This document shows, piece by piece, positions 45,377 to 53,492 of a stretch of DNA of 64,000 bases (positions are counted from its first letter, which is position 1; the number at the start of each line of letters is the position of its first letter). This DNA comes from Rhodocyclaceae bacterium. Lineage in GTDB: Bacteria; Pseudomonadota; Gammaproteobacteria; Burkholderiales; Rhodocyclaceae. A program made the position numbers and the translations under genes. The stretch spans positions 1 through 64,000 of the forward strand of contig JAEUNL010000013.1 in NCBI GenBank assembly GCA_016791115.1, given 5' to 3'. The notes under the pieces were generated by a model, which was not told the DNA's origin, did no database searches, and saw only the letters and a program-made list of their open reading frames with translations.

Positions 45377-47335
45377 ATGTCAGGCACCCAGAAAACAAGT
45401 GACGCTAACGTCCCCCTCAATTTCCGGCGCTACCGGGACGGCGACGCGAGCGTGGATGACTTCCGCGGCAGGATATTTCAAGCCGGCCATTCGCACAAAT
45501 GCCCGACCTACGTCCAGTCAACGCCCCCATGTCAGGGCAGTTGTCCATCCGGTGAGGATATTCGCGGCTATCTGGCCATCGTGCGCCAGACGGAAAAGCC
45601 GCCCGCGGGTATGGCATGGCAGGAGTATGCATGGCGCCGATTGACAGCGGCCAATCCGTTCCCGTCTGTCATGGGCCGTGTTTGTCCGGCCCCTTGTGAA
45701 ACGGGATGCAATCGCAATGAAGTCGAGGACCATGTCGGCATCAACTCGGTCGAGCATTTTCTGGGCGAATACGCGATTGCAAACAAGTTGGCGTTTGACA
45801 AGCCGGAGAAGCGCAGCGGCAAGAAGATCGCCGTTCTAGGCGGCGGACCTGCAGGGCTTTCGTGTGCCTACCAGCTTGCTCTGAAGGGGCACGACGTAAC
45901 GATCTTCGACGATCATGAGCACTTGGGCGGGATGATGCGCTATGGCATTCCCGGATTTCGCACACCGCGCGATGTTCTCGACGCCGAGATCCAGCGCATC
46001 CTCGATCTCGGGGTCGAGACCCGCATGAAGTGTCGGGTCGGAACCGACGTTTCGCTCGACGAGATCAGGCGCGAGTTCGATGCCGTTTTTCTCGGGATGG
46101 GCGCCCAGGCCGGAAGGGCCTTGCCGATCCAGGACGGTGTTGCGCCAAACGTCGTCACCGCAACGGCTTTCCTGCGCGCGTTCAACGATGGCCGCCTGCA
46201 GCACGTAGGCAAGCGGGTTGTCGTCGTGGGCGGCGGGGATACTTCGATCGACGTCGCAACGGTCGCGCGCCGCCTGGGGCACATCGAGCATGCGAAAGCG
46301 ACCGATTTCGAGCAGGCGATTGGGGGACAACTCGCGCACGACGTGGCTTCGGTTTCGGCGAAGCAGGGTTGCGATGTCACGCTGACCTCGGTATTCGCGA
46401 TCGACAAGATGCAGGCGAACAAGCACGAGATCGAGCAGGCGCTTGCAGAGGGGATTTCGATTCGTGGCGGGCTCGTGCCGCTCGCGCTCATCCGCGGCGC
46501 CGACGGGCGCGCGACCGCACTGCGCGTAGCGCGATGCGAGGCCAAGATGGCCGGTGGCCGTCTCGAGATCCGGACGGTTGATGGAACGGAAGAGGATATC
46601 GCTGCTGACTTGATCGTCTCGGCCATCGGGCAAGCGGTGGATCTTGCCGGCCTGGAGGAGTTTGATAACGGCAAGGGTGCGATCAGCGCAGACCGGAACT
46701 ATCAAGTAGTAGCCAAGCCGGGCACGTTTGCAGGTGGCGACGTGCTGCGTCCGCACCTTCTTACGACTGCGATCGGCCACGGGGCGATTGCCGCTGAAGG
46801 CATCGAGCGATTCCTTGCCGGTGAAGATCCGGAGAAGCGGCCCAAGATCGACGTCCACGCATTCGATCTGCAGCGCAAGATGCTCGAAAAGGGCTATTCC
46901 TTTTCGGAGACACACGAGCCGATGCGTGGGACGGACAAGGCGAACGTGGGCGTGCACAACTTCGAGAATCGCTCCGAACGCTACGTCATTCCGCATGAAG
47001 AGCTGTTCCTCGGACATTTTGGTTACACGCCGAGAATCCGGCGAAAGATCACGACGCTGGACCGTGATTCGGCACTGGGCAACTTCGAAGAACGCCTCGA
47101 GGCCCTGGACGAAAAGCAGGCGATCGACGAGGCGAAGCGCTGCATGAGCTGCGGCATGTGCTTCGAGTGTGACAACTGCGTGGTCTATTGCCCGCAGACT
47201 GCCGTCGGACGCGTTCCGAAGAAGGAGGCGACTCTGGGACGGTACGTCTATACGGACTACGGCAAGTGCATTGGCTGTCATATCTGCAAGGACGTTTGCC
47301 CGACTGGCTACATTCAGATGGGATTGGGTGAGTGA
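45377..47335 (+). CDS. dsrL: DsrL, NAD(P)H oxidoreductase of the Dsr system
   Basis: A 652-residue iron-sulfur flavoprotein related to glutamate synthase small subunit. N-terminal Fe-S cysteines occur in KCPTYVQSTPPCQGSCPSG and CPAPCETGC; FAD/NAD folds are LGGGPAGLSCAY and VVVGGGDTSIDVA. The C-terminal ferredoxin domain contains CMSCGMCFECDNC and CIGCHICKDVC. It links DsrAB to NAD(P)H. Its presence supports the oxidative direction. Confidence 0.95.
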   Translation: MSGTQKTSDANVPLNFRRYRDGDASVDDFRGRIFQAGHSHKCPTYVQSTPPCQGSCPSGEDIRGYLAIVRQTEKPPAGMAWQEYAWRRLTAANPFPSVMGRVCPAPCETGCNRNEVEDHVGINSVEHFLGEYAIANKLAFDKPEKRSGKKIAVLGGGPAGLSCAYQLALKGHDVTIFDDHEHLGGMMRYGIPGFRTPRDVLDAEIQRILDLGVETRMKCRVGTDVSLDEIRREFDAVFLGMGAQAGRALPIQDGVAPNVVTATAFLRAFNDGRLQHVGKRVVVVGGGDTSIDVATVARRLGHIEHAKATDFEQAIGGQLAHDVASVSAKQGCDVTLTSVFAIDKMQANKHEIEQALAEGISIRGGLVPLALIRGADGRATALRVARCEAKMAGGRLEIRTVDGTEEDIAADLIVSAIGQAVDLAGLEEFDNGKGAISADRNYQVVAKPGTFAGGDVLRPHLLTTAIGHGAIAAEGIERFLAGEDPEKRPKIDVHAFDLQRKMLEKGYSFSETHEPMRGTDKANVGVHNFENRSERYVIPHEELFLGHFGYTPRIRRKITTLDRDSALGNFEERLEALDEKQAIDEAKRCMSCGMCFECDNCVVYCPQTAVGRVPKKEATLGRYVYTDYGKCIGCHICKDVCPTGYIQMGLGE

Positions 47336-47345
47336 AGGTCGAGTG

Positions 47346-47750
47346 ATGGCATCGTCCGGGATGTCACTTAGGAAGGCAGTGCGCTACGCCCTGATGGTGA
47401 TGGCGTTGGGTGTTGCGGTCGACGCGACGGCCGACACGCCGAAGCCAGCCGTCGTCATCGCTGATCCGGCAGGCCGCTGCGTTGCGCCAAACGATGTCAT
47501 GCGTCGCACCCATATGGACATGCTCAAGCACCAGCGCGATCGAACGGTGCGCCAAGGCATACGCGGCGAAAAGGCAAGCCTTGGTGCGTGTGTCGACTGC
47601 CACGCAAGCAAGACGACCAACTCTGTTCTCGGCGCAGAGGGGTTCTGCCAGTCCTGCCACAGCTATGCGGCGGTAAAGCCCGATTGCTTCGATTGCCATA
47701 GCGCCAAGGCGAGGCGAAAGGATGTAATGGCCGGAGGAGAGAGGCCATGA
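47346..47750 (+). CDS. dsrJ: DsrJ, periplasmic triheme cytochrome c
   Basis: A 134-residue protein with a signal sequence (YALMVMALGVAVDATA) and exactly three CXXCH haem sites: CVDCH, CQSCH and CFDCH. It is the periplasmic cytochrome of DsrMKJOP. ATG 47346 sits 11 bases after dsrL; the longer frame from 47169 is inside dsrL and not used. Four-base overlap with dsrO. Confidence 0.95.
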   Translation: MASSGMSLRKAVRYALMVMALGVAVDATADTPKPAVVIADPAGRCVAPNDVMRRTHMDMLKHQRDRTVRQGIRGEKASLGACVDCHASKTTNSVLGAEGFCQSCHSYAAVKPDCFDCHSAKARRKDVMAGGERP

Positions 47751-48481
47751 GCATCGACGGCTCCCGTCGCGCATTCATTGGCGCATCCGCTGGCGCGCTG
47801 GCAGGTTTGCTCATTGCGCCGGGGGTCCGGCTCGTCGAACTCGCGTCGGCACGTCCGGACGGGGAGTCGGCACCGTCGTCGGTTCGTTGGGGCATGTTGA
47901 TCGATACCACCCGCTGTGCCGATGGCTGCGACGATTGCGTCAAGGCGTGTGACAGCGAGAATGCGCTTGGATCGTCCATCGAATCGCGCCAGAGACCCCA
48001 GTGGATAAGGAAGATAGACATCAAGGATGTCCGCACAGGGCGTCAGCACTCTCTCCCGATGATGTGTCAGCACTGCGCCAATCCGCCCTGTGTCGATGTC
48101 TGCCCGACAGGCGCGTCCTTCAAGCGGGCAGACGGGATCGTCCTCGTCGATCGACATTCATGTATCGGTTGCCGCTATTGCATGATGGCCTGTCCGTACA
48201 AGGCGCGCTCGTTTGTCCATGAGGTACTGGTCGATCAGAATTCCGAGGTGCCGCGTGGAAAGGGCTGTGTCGAGGGCTGTACGCTGTGCGTACATCGTGT
48301 CGACAAAGGACAGGCGCCTGCGTGTGCCGACGCCTGCAGCAAGAACAGTCGGGGAGCAATCCTTTTCGGCAATCTGAACGACCCTGATAGCGAGATCTCG
48401 CGTCGCATCCGTACCGTTGCAACGACGCAGGTGCGCGCCGACTTGCGCCTCGATCCCGGCGTGCGCTACCAAGGACTCTGA
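47747..48481 (+). CDS. dsrO: DsrO, periplasmic ferredoxin-like subunit
   Basis: A 244-residue protein with a Tat signal (SRRAFIG followed by GALAGLLIAPGVRL). Four Fe-S cluster motif groups follow, such as CADGCDDCVKAC, MCQHCANPPCVDVC and CIGCRYCMMAC. It transfers electrons between DsrJ and DsrP on the periplasmic side. Confidence 0.94.
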   Translation: MSIDGSRRAFIGASAGALAGLLIAPGVRLVELASARPDGESAPSSVRWGMLIDTTRCADGCDDCVKACDSENALGSSIESRQRPQWIRKIDIKDVRTGRQHSLPMMCQHCANPPCVDVCPTGASFKRADGIVLVDRHSCIGCRYCMMACPYKARSFVHEVLVDQNSEVPRGKGCVEGCTLCVHRVDKGQAPACADACSKNSRGAILFGNLNDPDSEISRRIRTVATTQVRADLRLDPGVRYQGL

Positions 48482-48484
48482 TTC

Positions 48485-49705
48485 ATGGCCGCCGACCGCT
48501 TCCCCCGTCTGGAACAACGGTATTTCTGGCTGCTGGTCGCGATCAGCGCAAGTGCGATTGCAATCGGCCTCGGCGCCGCACACGTGATGGAAGTGAACGG
48601 CCATGCCGTGACAGGCATGAGCAACCAGATCGTCTGGGGCATGCCCCATGTTTTCGCAATCTTCATGATCGTCACGGCCTCTGGCGTCCTGAACGTCGCA
48701 TCCATCGGTTCAGTGTTCGGAAAGCCCATATACAAGGCGCGCGCCCCGCTGTCCGGTTTGCTCTCGCTCGCGCTCCTGGCGGGCGGCCTTATGGTTTTGA
48801 TGCTCGACCTCGGACGGCCGGACCGCGTGATCGTCGCCGCGACCCACTACAACTTCAAGTCGATCTTCGCCTGGAATGTCTTTCTCTATACGGGGCTGTT
48901 CGCCGTAGTTGGAATCTATCTCTGGATGCTGATGGAACGGCGCATGAATCGACATGCCAAGGTGGCTGGCCTGATTGCGTTCGTGTGGCGCTTTGCACTT
49001 ACCACGGGCACCGGTTCGATATTCGGCTTCCTCGTTGCGCGTCAGGCTTACCAGTCGGCCGTGCTCGCGCCCATGTTCATCGTGATGTCTTTTGCCTGGG
49101 GCTTGGCTGTATTCCTGATTGTCCAGTCAAGCATGTACGCGTGGAACAGGATCGAGCTCGATCCCGCCATTCAGCGCCGTATGGCGCGTCTGCTCGGCTT
49201 GTTCGTGGTAGCCGTGCTCTATTTCGTGGCCGTCCATCACCTGACGAATCTCTATTTCGCAAGGCAATTGCCGTTCGAGCGGTTCATCTTGCTCGACGGT
49301 GGCGCCTACACCGTGGTTTTCTGGGTCGGCTACGTTCTGGCAGGCACCGCGGTACCGCTCGCGCTGCTATTCAGTGGTAGCGAGGGTGGGGCTCGTTCCG
49401 TGACACTCGCCGCACTTCTGGTGGTGGCAGGCGCATTTTCTCTGCTTTACGTTTTCATCATCGGTGGGCAAGCGTTCCCGCTCGATATCTTCCCGGGTTA
49501 TGCGACGAGCAGCAGCTTCTTCGATGGCGCCATCGACCAATACACACCGAGCCTGCCGGAGATCCTGCTTGGCCTGGGCGGGCTTGGATTCGCGTTCCTT
49601 GCCACGACGATTGGCGTAAGGGTGCTTCATTTCATGCCCGAGGACGACTTCGGTTCAGTGCGCCCCCTTGGCCCGGCTTCCTCCGCAGGAACGAGGACGC
49701 AATGA
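48485..49705 (+). CDS. dsrP: DsrP, NrfD-like membrane subunit
   Basis: A 406-residue integral membrane protein with about ten hydrophobic segments, starting near LLVAISASAIAIGLGAAH. It belongs to the NrfD/PsrC family that exchanges electrons with quinones. It begins three bases after dsrO. Confidence 0.94.
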   Translation: MAADRFPRLEQRYFWLLVAISASAIAIGLGAAHVMEVNGHAVTGMSNQIVWGMPHVFAIFMIVTASGVLNVASIGSVFGKPIYKARAPLSGLLSLALLAGGLMVLMLDLGRPDRVIVAATHYNFKSIFAWNVFLYTGLFAVVGIYLWMLMERRMNRHAKVAGLIAFVWRFALTTGTGSIFGFLVARQAYQSAVLAPMFIVMSFAWGLAVFLIVQSSMYAWNRIELDPAIQRRMARLLGLFVVAVLYFVAVHHLTNLYFARQLPFERFILLDGGAYTVVFWVGYVLAGTAVPLALLFSGSEGGARSVTLAALLVVAGAFSLLYVFIIGGQAFPLDIFPGYATSSSFFDGAIDQYTPSLPEILLGLGGLGFAFLATTIGVRVLHFMPEDDFGSVRPLGPASSAGTRTQ

Positions 49706-49757
49706 ACGCGAAGCCGATCTTCTGCTCTGGGCCACCTGGTCAGGCTTGAGGCAAGAC

Positions 49758-51230
49758 ATGTCAGGCATGTTCATCTCTGCGGCTCACAAGTCTTCCGGCA
49801 AAACCACGCTGACGATCGGACTCTGCGCGGCGCTGACAAGTCGAGGCATCGTTGTTCAATCCTTCAAGAAGGGGCCCGACTATATCGATCCGATGTGGCT
49901 TGCACAAGCCAGCGGACGTGCCTGTTACAACCTCGATCCGTATCTGATGGGTTGGGGCGAGATTCAGACGTTATTCGACAGGCACGCTGAGCATGCCGAC
50001 TTCTCGATCGTGGAGGGCAACAAAGGTCTGTTCGACGGCTTGGCACTCGACGGCAGTAACAGCAATGCGGCCGTGGCGGCGCACCTCGGACTTCCCGTCG
50101 TGCTGGTGATCGACGCACGTGGCATGACACGCGGAATCGCACCCCTGATCCTGGGCTATCAGGCCTTCGATAGCGGGATCCGGATTGCAGGCGTCATTTT
50201 GAACAACCTTGGCGGTGCGAGGCACGAAGCGAAATTGCGGGCAGTGGTCGAACATTACACCGATGTGCCTGTGCTGGGGGCTGTGCATCAAGATGGCCGC
50301 CTCGCGATCGTCGAGCGCGAGCTTGGGCTGATCCCAAGCTCCGAGGCTGGCAATGCCCTCGCGCAGGCGCGCCGGATCGGCGAGATCATCGCAGATCAGG
50401 TTGACCTCGATCGCCTCGTGGAAAGGGGTGGCGGTATTGGGTGTCGGCGTGTGCCGCTCGGCGGCGCTGCGAGCGCATTGACAGGCGGCGTGGTGCGAAT
50501 AGGGGTTGTCGCCGATCAATCCTTCGGTTTCTACTACGCAGACGATCTCGAGGCCTTGCGGCGTGCCGGCGCGGATCTCGTCGCTATCGACGCGCTGCAC
50601 GATCGCAAACTGCCTTCGCTCGATGGCTTGTTCATCGGAGGCGGCTTTCCGGAAATGTTCGCGCGGGAACTTTCGTCGAATGAGGGGCTGCGCAAGGACA
50701 TTCACGAAGCAGCGCTCGGCGGCCTCCCGATCCACGCCGAGTGCGGCGGTCTGATGTATCTCTCGCGCAGCATCACGATCGCTGGCGAGACGCATTCGAT
50801 GGTCGGGGTTGTTCCCGGTAACGTAGTAATGCACAAGCGCCCGGTCGGCCGCGGCTATGTTCATCTTCGCGAGACTGGCGCATCGCCTTGGGCAGCTTCT
50901 GTCGACCAAGGCGCGGTGCTGCGTGCACACGAGTTTCATTACTCGGAGATCGTCGATCTCCCGCCGGACGTCCCGTTCGCCTATGAAGTCAGGCGAGGCC
51001 ACGGCGTCGATGGCAGCCATGACGGAATAGTTATCCGTAATACCGTCGCTTCGTATTCGCATCTTAGAAGCGTCGGCAACTGCAACTGGGCACGCAATTT
51101 TGTTCGATTCGTCGCCAGTATGAAGCAGCGCGCCGATCTTCGGGTAGCCGCCTCCGGGGGGCTGCCCCTCGGCGGTGAACTTCAATTGAACTGGCGCGAA
51201 GGCACCGGGAGTGTGAGATGCTTAACCTGA
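49758..51230 (+). CDS. dsrN: DsrN, siroheme amidating enzyme
   Basis: A 490-residue CobB/CbiA-type glutamine amidotransferase. ATP site SAAHKSSGKTTLTIGL, GPDYIDP, and the C-terminal glutaminase Cys in IHAECGGLMYL. DsrN converts siroheme to the amide form found in DsrAB. ATG 49758 gives MSGMFISAAHKSSGKTT; the longer frame begins inside dsrP. The stop codon lies within the AACCTG repeat that opens dsrR. Confidence 0.93.
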   Translation: MSGMFISAAHKSSGKTTLTIGLCAALTSRGIVVQSFKKGPDYIDPMWLAQASGRACYNLDPYLMGWGEIQTLFDRHAEHADFSIVEGNKGLFDGLALDGSNSNAAVAAHLGLPVVLVIDARGMTRGIAPLILGYQAFDSGIRIAGVILNNLGGARHEAKLRAVVEHYTDVPVLGAVHQDGRLAIVERELGLIPSSEAGNALAQARRIGEIIADQVDLDRLVERGGGIGCRRVPLGGAASALTGGVVRIGVVADQSFGFYYADDLEALRRAGADLVAIDALHDRKLPSLDGLFIGGGFPEMFARELSSNEGLRKDIHEAALGGLPIHAECGGLMYLSRSITIAGETHSMVGVVPGNVVMHKRPVGRGYVHLRETGASPWAASVDQGAVLRAHEFHYSEIVDLPPDVPFAYEVRRGHGVDGSHDGIVIRNTVASYSHLRSVGNCNWARNFVRFVASMKQRADLRVAASGGLPLGGELQLNWREGTGSVRCLT

Positions 51231-51601
51231 ACCTGAACCTGAACCTGACTCCATCTGCTGCCCGGGAGATTCATGAATCCGTCGAACAACCCGGCAACGA
51301 GGACCTGGGATTGCGAATTGCCGCACGGTTCGATGAATCGGGCAGCGTCGAATATGCGATGGGCTTCGACGTCGAGAGAGATGATGATATCGCTTTCGTC
51401 GAGAAAGGCATCAACCTGCTGGTAGGGCGATCGATCGCACCGCTGCTGGACGGAACGACCCTGGATTTCGTCGAGTACCAACCGGGCGATTATCGATTCA
51501 TCTTCCTTCCTGCGGCGCCAAAGCAGGCGGCAACCGGATGTGGTGGCAGCGGCTGTGCTCGATGCGCAACCAGGGCCGACCCCGACGGATCGCAGCCATG
51601 A
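51218..51601 (+). CDS. dsrR: DsrR, A-type (IscA-like) scaffold homologue
   Basis: A 127-residue HesB/IscA-fold protein (LTPSAAREIHE, LGLRIAARFDESGSVEYAMG, VGRSIAPLLDGTTLDFVE). It starts MLNLNLNLNL, encoded by an AACCTG repeat. Known DsrR proteins lack the three cluster-binding cysteines of IscA; here the usual internal Cys is missing but a C-terminal extension carries three (Cys108, 113, 116 in TGCGGSGCARC). DsrR is reported to act on dsr expression after transcription. It overlaps dsrN (13 bases) and the next gene (4 bases). Confidence 0.85.
   Translation: MLNLNLNLNLTPSAAREIHESVEQPGNEDLGLRIAARFDESGSVEYAMGFDVERDDDIAFVEKGINLLVGRSIAPLLDGTTLDFVEYQPGDYRFIFLPAAPKQAATGCGGSGCARCATRADPDGSQP
51224..51247 (+). 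repeat. four-copy AACCTG microsatellite at the dsrN/dsrR junction
   Basis: Four perfect tandem AACCTG units start six bases into dsrR. They encode Asn-Leu repeats in dsrR, and the junction of the first two units supplies the TGA stop of dsrN. Copy-number change would lengthen DsrR by two residues per unit without a frameshift. Confidence 0.9.
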
Positions 51602-51966
51602 TCGATACCGCGTTGACTCCCCAACTTACGCGCAGGGTCGACGTTGGCGGAAAGGTGGTTGAGACGGACAGTGAAGGCTATCTGCTGCGGCTCTCGGACT
51701 GGTCGCAGGCGTTCGCGATCGTTCAGGCGGAATCCGAGGGTCTGACGCTGACCGACGAGCACTGGCAGGTTATCGACTTCCTGCGGAACTATTACCACGA
51801 CCATCAAGTGCAGGCGCAGGTCAGGGTGATGATCCGGCACTTCACGCAGCAATGGGGCCCTGAGCGGGGAAGCAATCACTACCTGCACGACCTGTTCCCA
51901 CGCGGCGGACCGCAGAAGCAGGGAAACAGGCTTGCCGGACTGCTCCGCACCAAGGGCGAACACTGA
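51598..51966 (+). CDS. DsrC-family protein lacking both cysteines, at the dsrS position
   Basis: A 122-residue DsrC-fold protein (DEHWQVIDFLRNYYHDH, HDLFPRGGPQKQ). The arm GPQKQGNRLAGLLRTKGEH aligns without gaps to the DsrC arm, with Asn and Glu in place of the two cysteines. An N-terminal extension (MIDTALTPQLTRR) is longer than in DsrC. Starts within the dsrR stop (ATGA). In Allochromatium the dsrR gene is followed by dsrS; no dsrS-like sequence is seen here. Confidence 0.88.
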   Translation: MIDTALTPQLTRRVDVGGKVVETDSEGYLLRLSDWSQAFAIVQAESEGLTLTDEHWQVIDFLRNYYHDHQVQAQVRVMIRHFTQQWGPERGSNHYLHDLFPRGGPQKQGNRLAGLLRTKGEH

Positions 51967-51998
51967 TCGGCCGACGCGTCGAACTCGAGGGAATCAAC

Positions 51999-52805
51999 AT
52001 GGAGATGGGTCCAGTCCTGAGCATCCGGACACCGGCAACATCGGAAGGATCGTCCGGTGAGGTTTATCTGGTCGGCACCGGGCCCGGTGATCCGGACCTG
52101 CTGACGGTCAGAGCGTGCCGACTGATGCAGCACGCCGATGTCGTGCTTTACGACCATCTCGTGTCGGACGAGATCCTGAATTTGTTGCCGGCGCTGATCG
52201 AACGGATCTACGTTGGAAAACAGCGGAACAACCATGCGCTTCGTCAGGAGCAGATCAACCAGCGAATGGTCGATCTCGCACGCAGCGGAAAAAGGGTATT
52301 GCGCCTGAAAGGTGGCGACCCATTCGTGTTCGGACGAGGTGGCGAAGAAATCGAATCACTCGCACAGGCGGGCATCCGCTTCGAAGTCGTTCCGGGAATC
52401 ACCGCCGCCTTGGGTGTTGCAGCCTATGCCGGCATACCGCTAACTCACCGGAACCACGCTCAGGCCTGCACCTTTGTCACCGGACAGTTAAAGGACGGCA
52501 GCATGAATCTGGATTGGCCGGCACTTGCTCGCCCCAATCAGACTCTGGTGGTGTACATGGGGCTGCTCGGGCTGTCAGTGCTATGCGGAAAACTCGTCGA
52601 GAACGGCCGGTCGCCAGCTACGCCAGCAGCCGTCATTCAGCAAGGAACGACATCGGCGCAAAGGGTAATCGCGGGGACCCTGACCACTTTGCCGGCACTT
52701 GTCGATGAGGCCGGCCTCCAGCCACCGACGCTGATCGTTATTGGCGAGGTCGTGCGCCTGCGCGAAAAGCTGAACTGGTTCGAAGCGAAACGCAACCTGG
52801 CCTGA
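51999..52805 (+). CDS. cobA: uroporphyrinogen-III C-methyltransferase
   Basis: A 268-residue SUMT making precorrin-2 for siroheme. VGTGPGDPDLLTVRA at the N-terminus, VVLYDHLVSDEIL, LKGGDPFVFGRGGEE and GIPLTHR are family motifs. It is a stand-alone methyltransferase without the CysG dehydrogenase/chelatase domain. Located at the end of the dsr operon, 32 bases after the DsrC-like gene, it most likely supplies siroheme to DsrAB. Confidence 0.92.
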   Translation: MEMGPVLSIRTPATSEGSSGEVYLVGTGPGDPDLLTVRACRLMQHADVVLYDHLVSDEILNLLPALIERIYVGKQRNNHALRQEQINQRMVDLARSGKRVLRLKGGDPFVFGRGGEEIESLAQAGIRFEVVPGITAALGVAAYAGIPLTHRNHAQACTFVTGQLKDGSMNLDWPALARPNQTLVVYMGLLGLSVLCGKLVENGRSPATPAAVIQQGTTSAQRVIAGTLTTLPALVDEAGLQPPTLIVIGEVVRLREKLNWFEAKRNLA

Positions 52806-52820
52806 ACAGTCCCGTTCACC

Positions 52821-53492
52821 TCAATTGCTGTGAGTGTGCTGACGTGGCGATACGCCATGCTCGACCGCGAACACGGCAGCTTCGACGCGGGACGTCAGAT
52901 TCAGCTTGGCCAGAATATGCCGGACGTGGAGCTTGACTGTATCGTGGCTGATATTCAGTGACCTCGCGATCGCCTTGTTGCTCTTGCCACCTGCGAGGTA
53001 CTGAAGAATTTCGCGTTCACGTTCCGTAAGGCGGACGGATTTCTCCTTTGGCGCTTCACCGTGGCCGGATTGCAGTAGATTGGCAAGCTTGTTCGCCATC
53101 GCGGGGGCTACGACGAGATCGCCGCGGGCACACCTGCGTATCGACTCGATGACATCCTCCGGATTCATGTCCTTGAGCAAGTAGCCTCGAACGCCGGCGC
53201 GCAGTGCGTTGGCCATGTCGTCCTGAGAGTCACTCATGGTCAGGATCATCACGGGGGTGTCGAGCCCCTCGGCGCGCAGGTGGCGAAGGAGGGTGAGACC
53301 GTCCATCATCGGCATCCTCAAGTCCATGACGACGAGGTCAGGCAGATGCTCGCGGAGCAGGCCAAGCGCTTCGGTTGGGTCCCCCGTCGCCCCCATGACC
53401 TTGATCCCATCCTGTAGTTCGAGGAGTTCCGTCAGGCCGCGACGACATAGGCCATGGTCGTCTACGAGAACCACGCGCAGCGAATCGCTCAC
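52821..53492 (-). CDS. NarL/FixJ-type response regulator
   Basis: A 223-residue regulator. Receiver domain: LVDDHGLCRRGL, phospho-Asp in DLVVMDLRMPMMDG, and Lys in YLLKDMNPED. The C-terminal LuxR-type helix-turn-helix has LTEREREILQYLAGGKSNKAIA and HVRHILAKLNL. GTG 53492 overlaps the kinase stop (GTGA). It is transcribed with the kinase, divergent from the hydrogenase operon and close to the dsr end, so either could be a target. Confidence 0.9.
   Translation of the reverse strand: MSDSLRVVLVDDHGLCRRGLTELLELQDGIKVMGATGDPTEALGLLREHLPDLVVMDLRMPMMDGLTLLRHLRAEGLDTPVMILTMSDSQDDMANALRAGVRGYLLKDMNPEDVIESIRRCARGDLVVAPAMANKLANLLQSGHGEAPKEKSVRLTEREREILQYLAGGKSNKAIARSLNISHDTVKLHVRHILAKLNLTSRVEAAVFAVEHGVSPRQHTHSN

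Noticed and set aside
45836-47281. Minus-strand frame of 481 codons opposite dsrL
   Set aside because: Shadow of dsrL without any recognisable domain.
51598-51966. dsrS
   Set aside because: The gene after dsrR has the DsrC fold, not a DsrS-like sequence.
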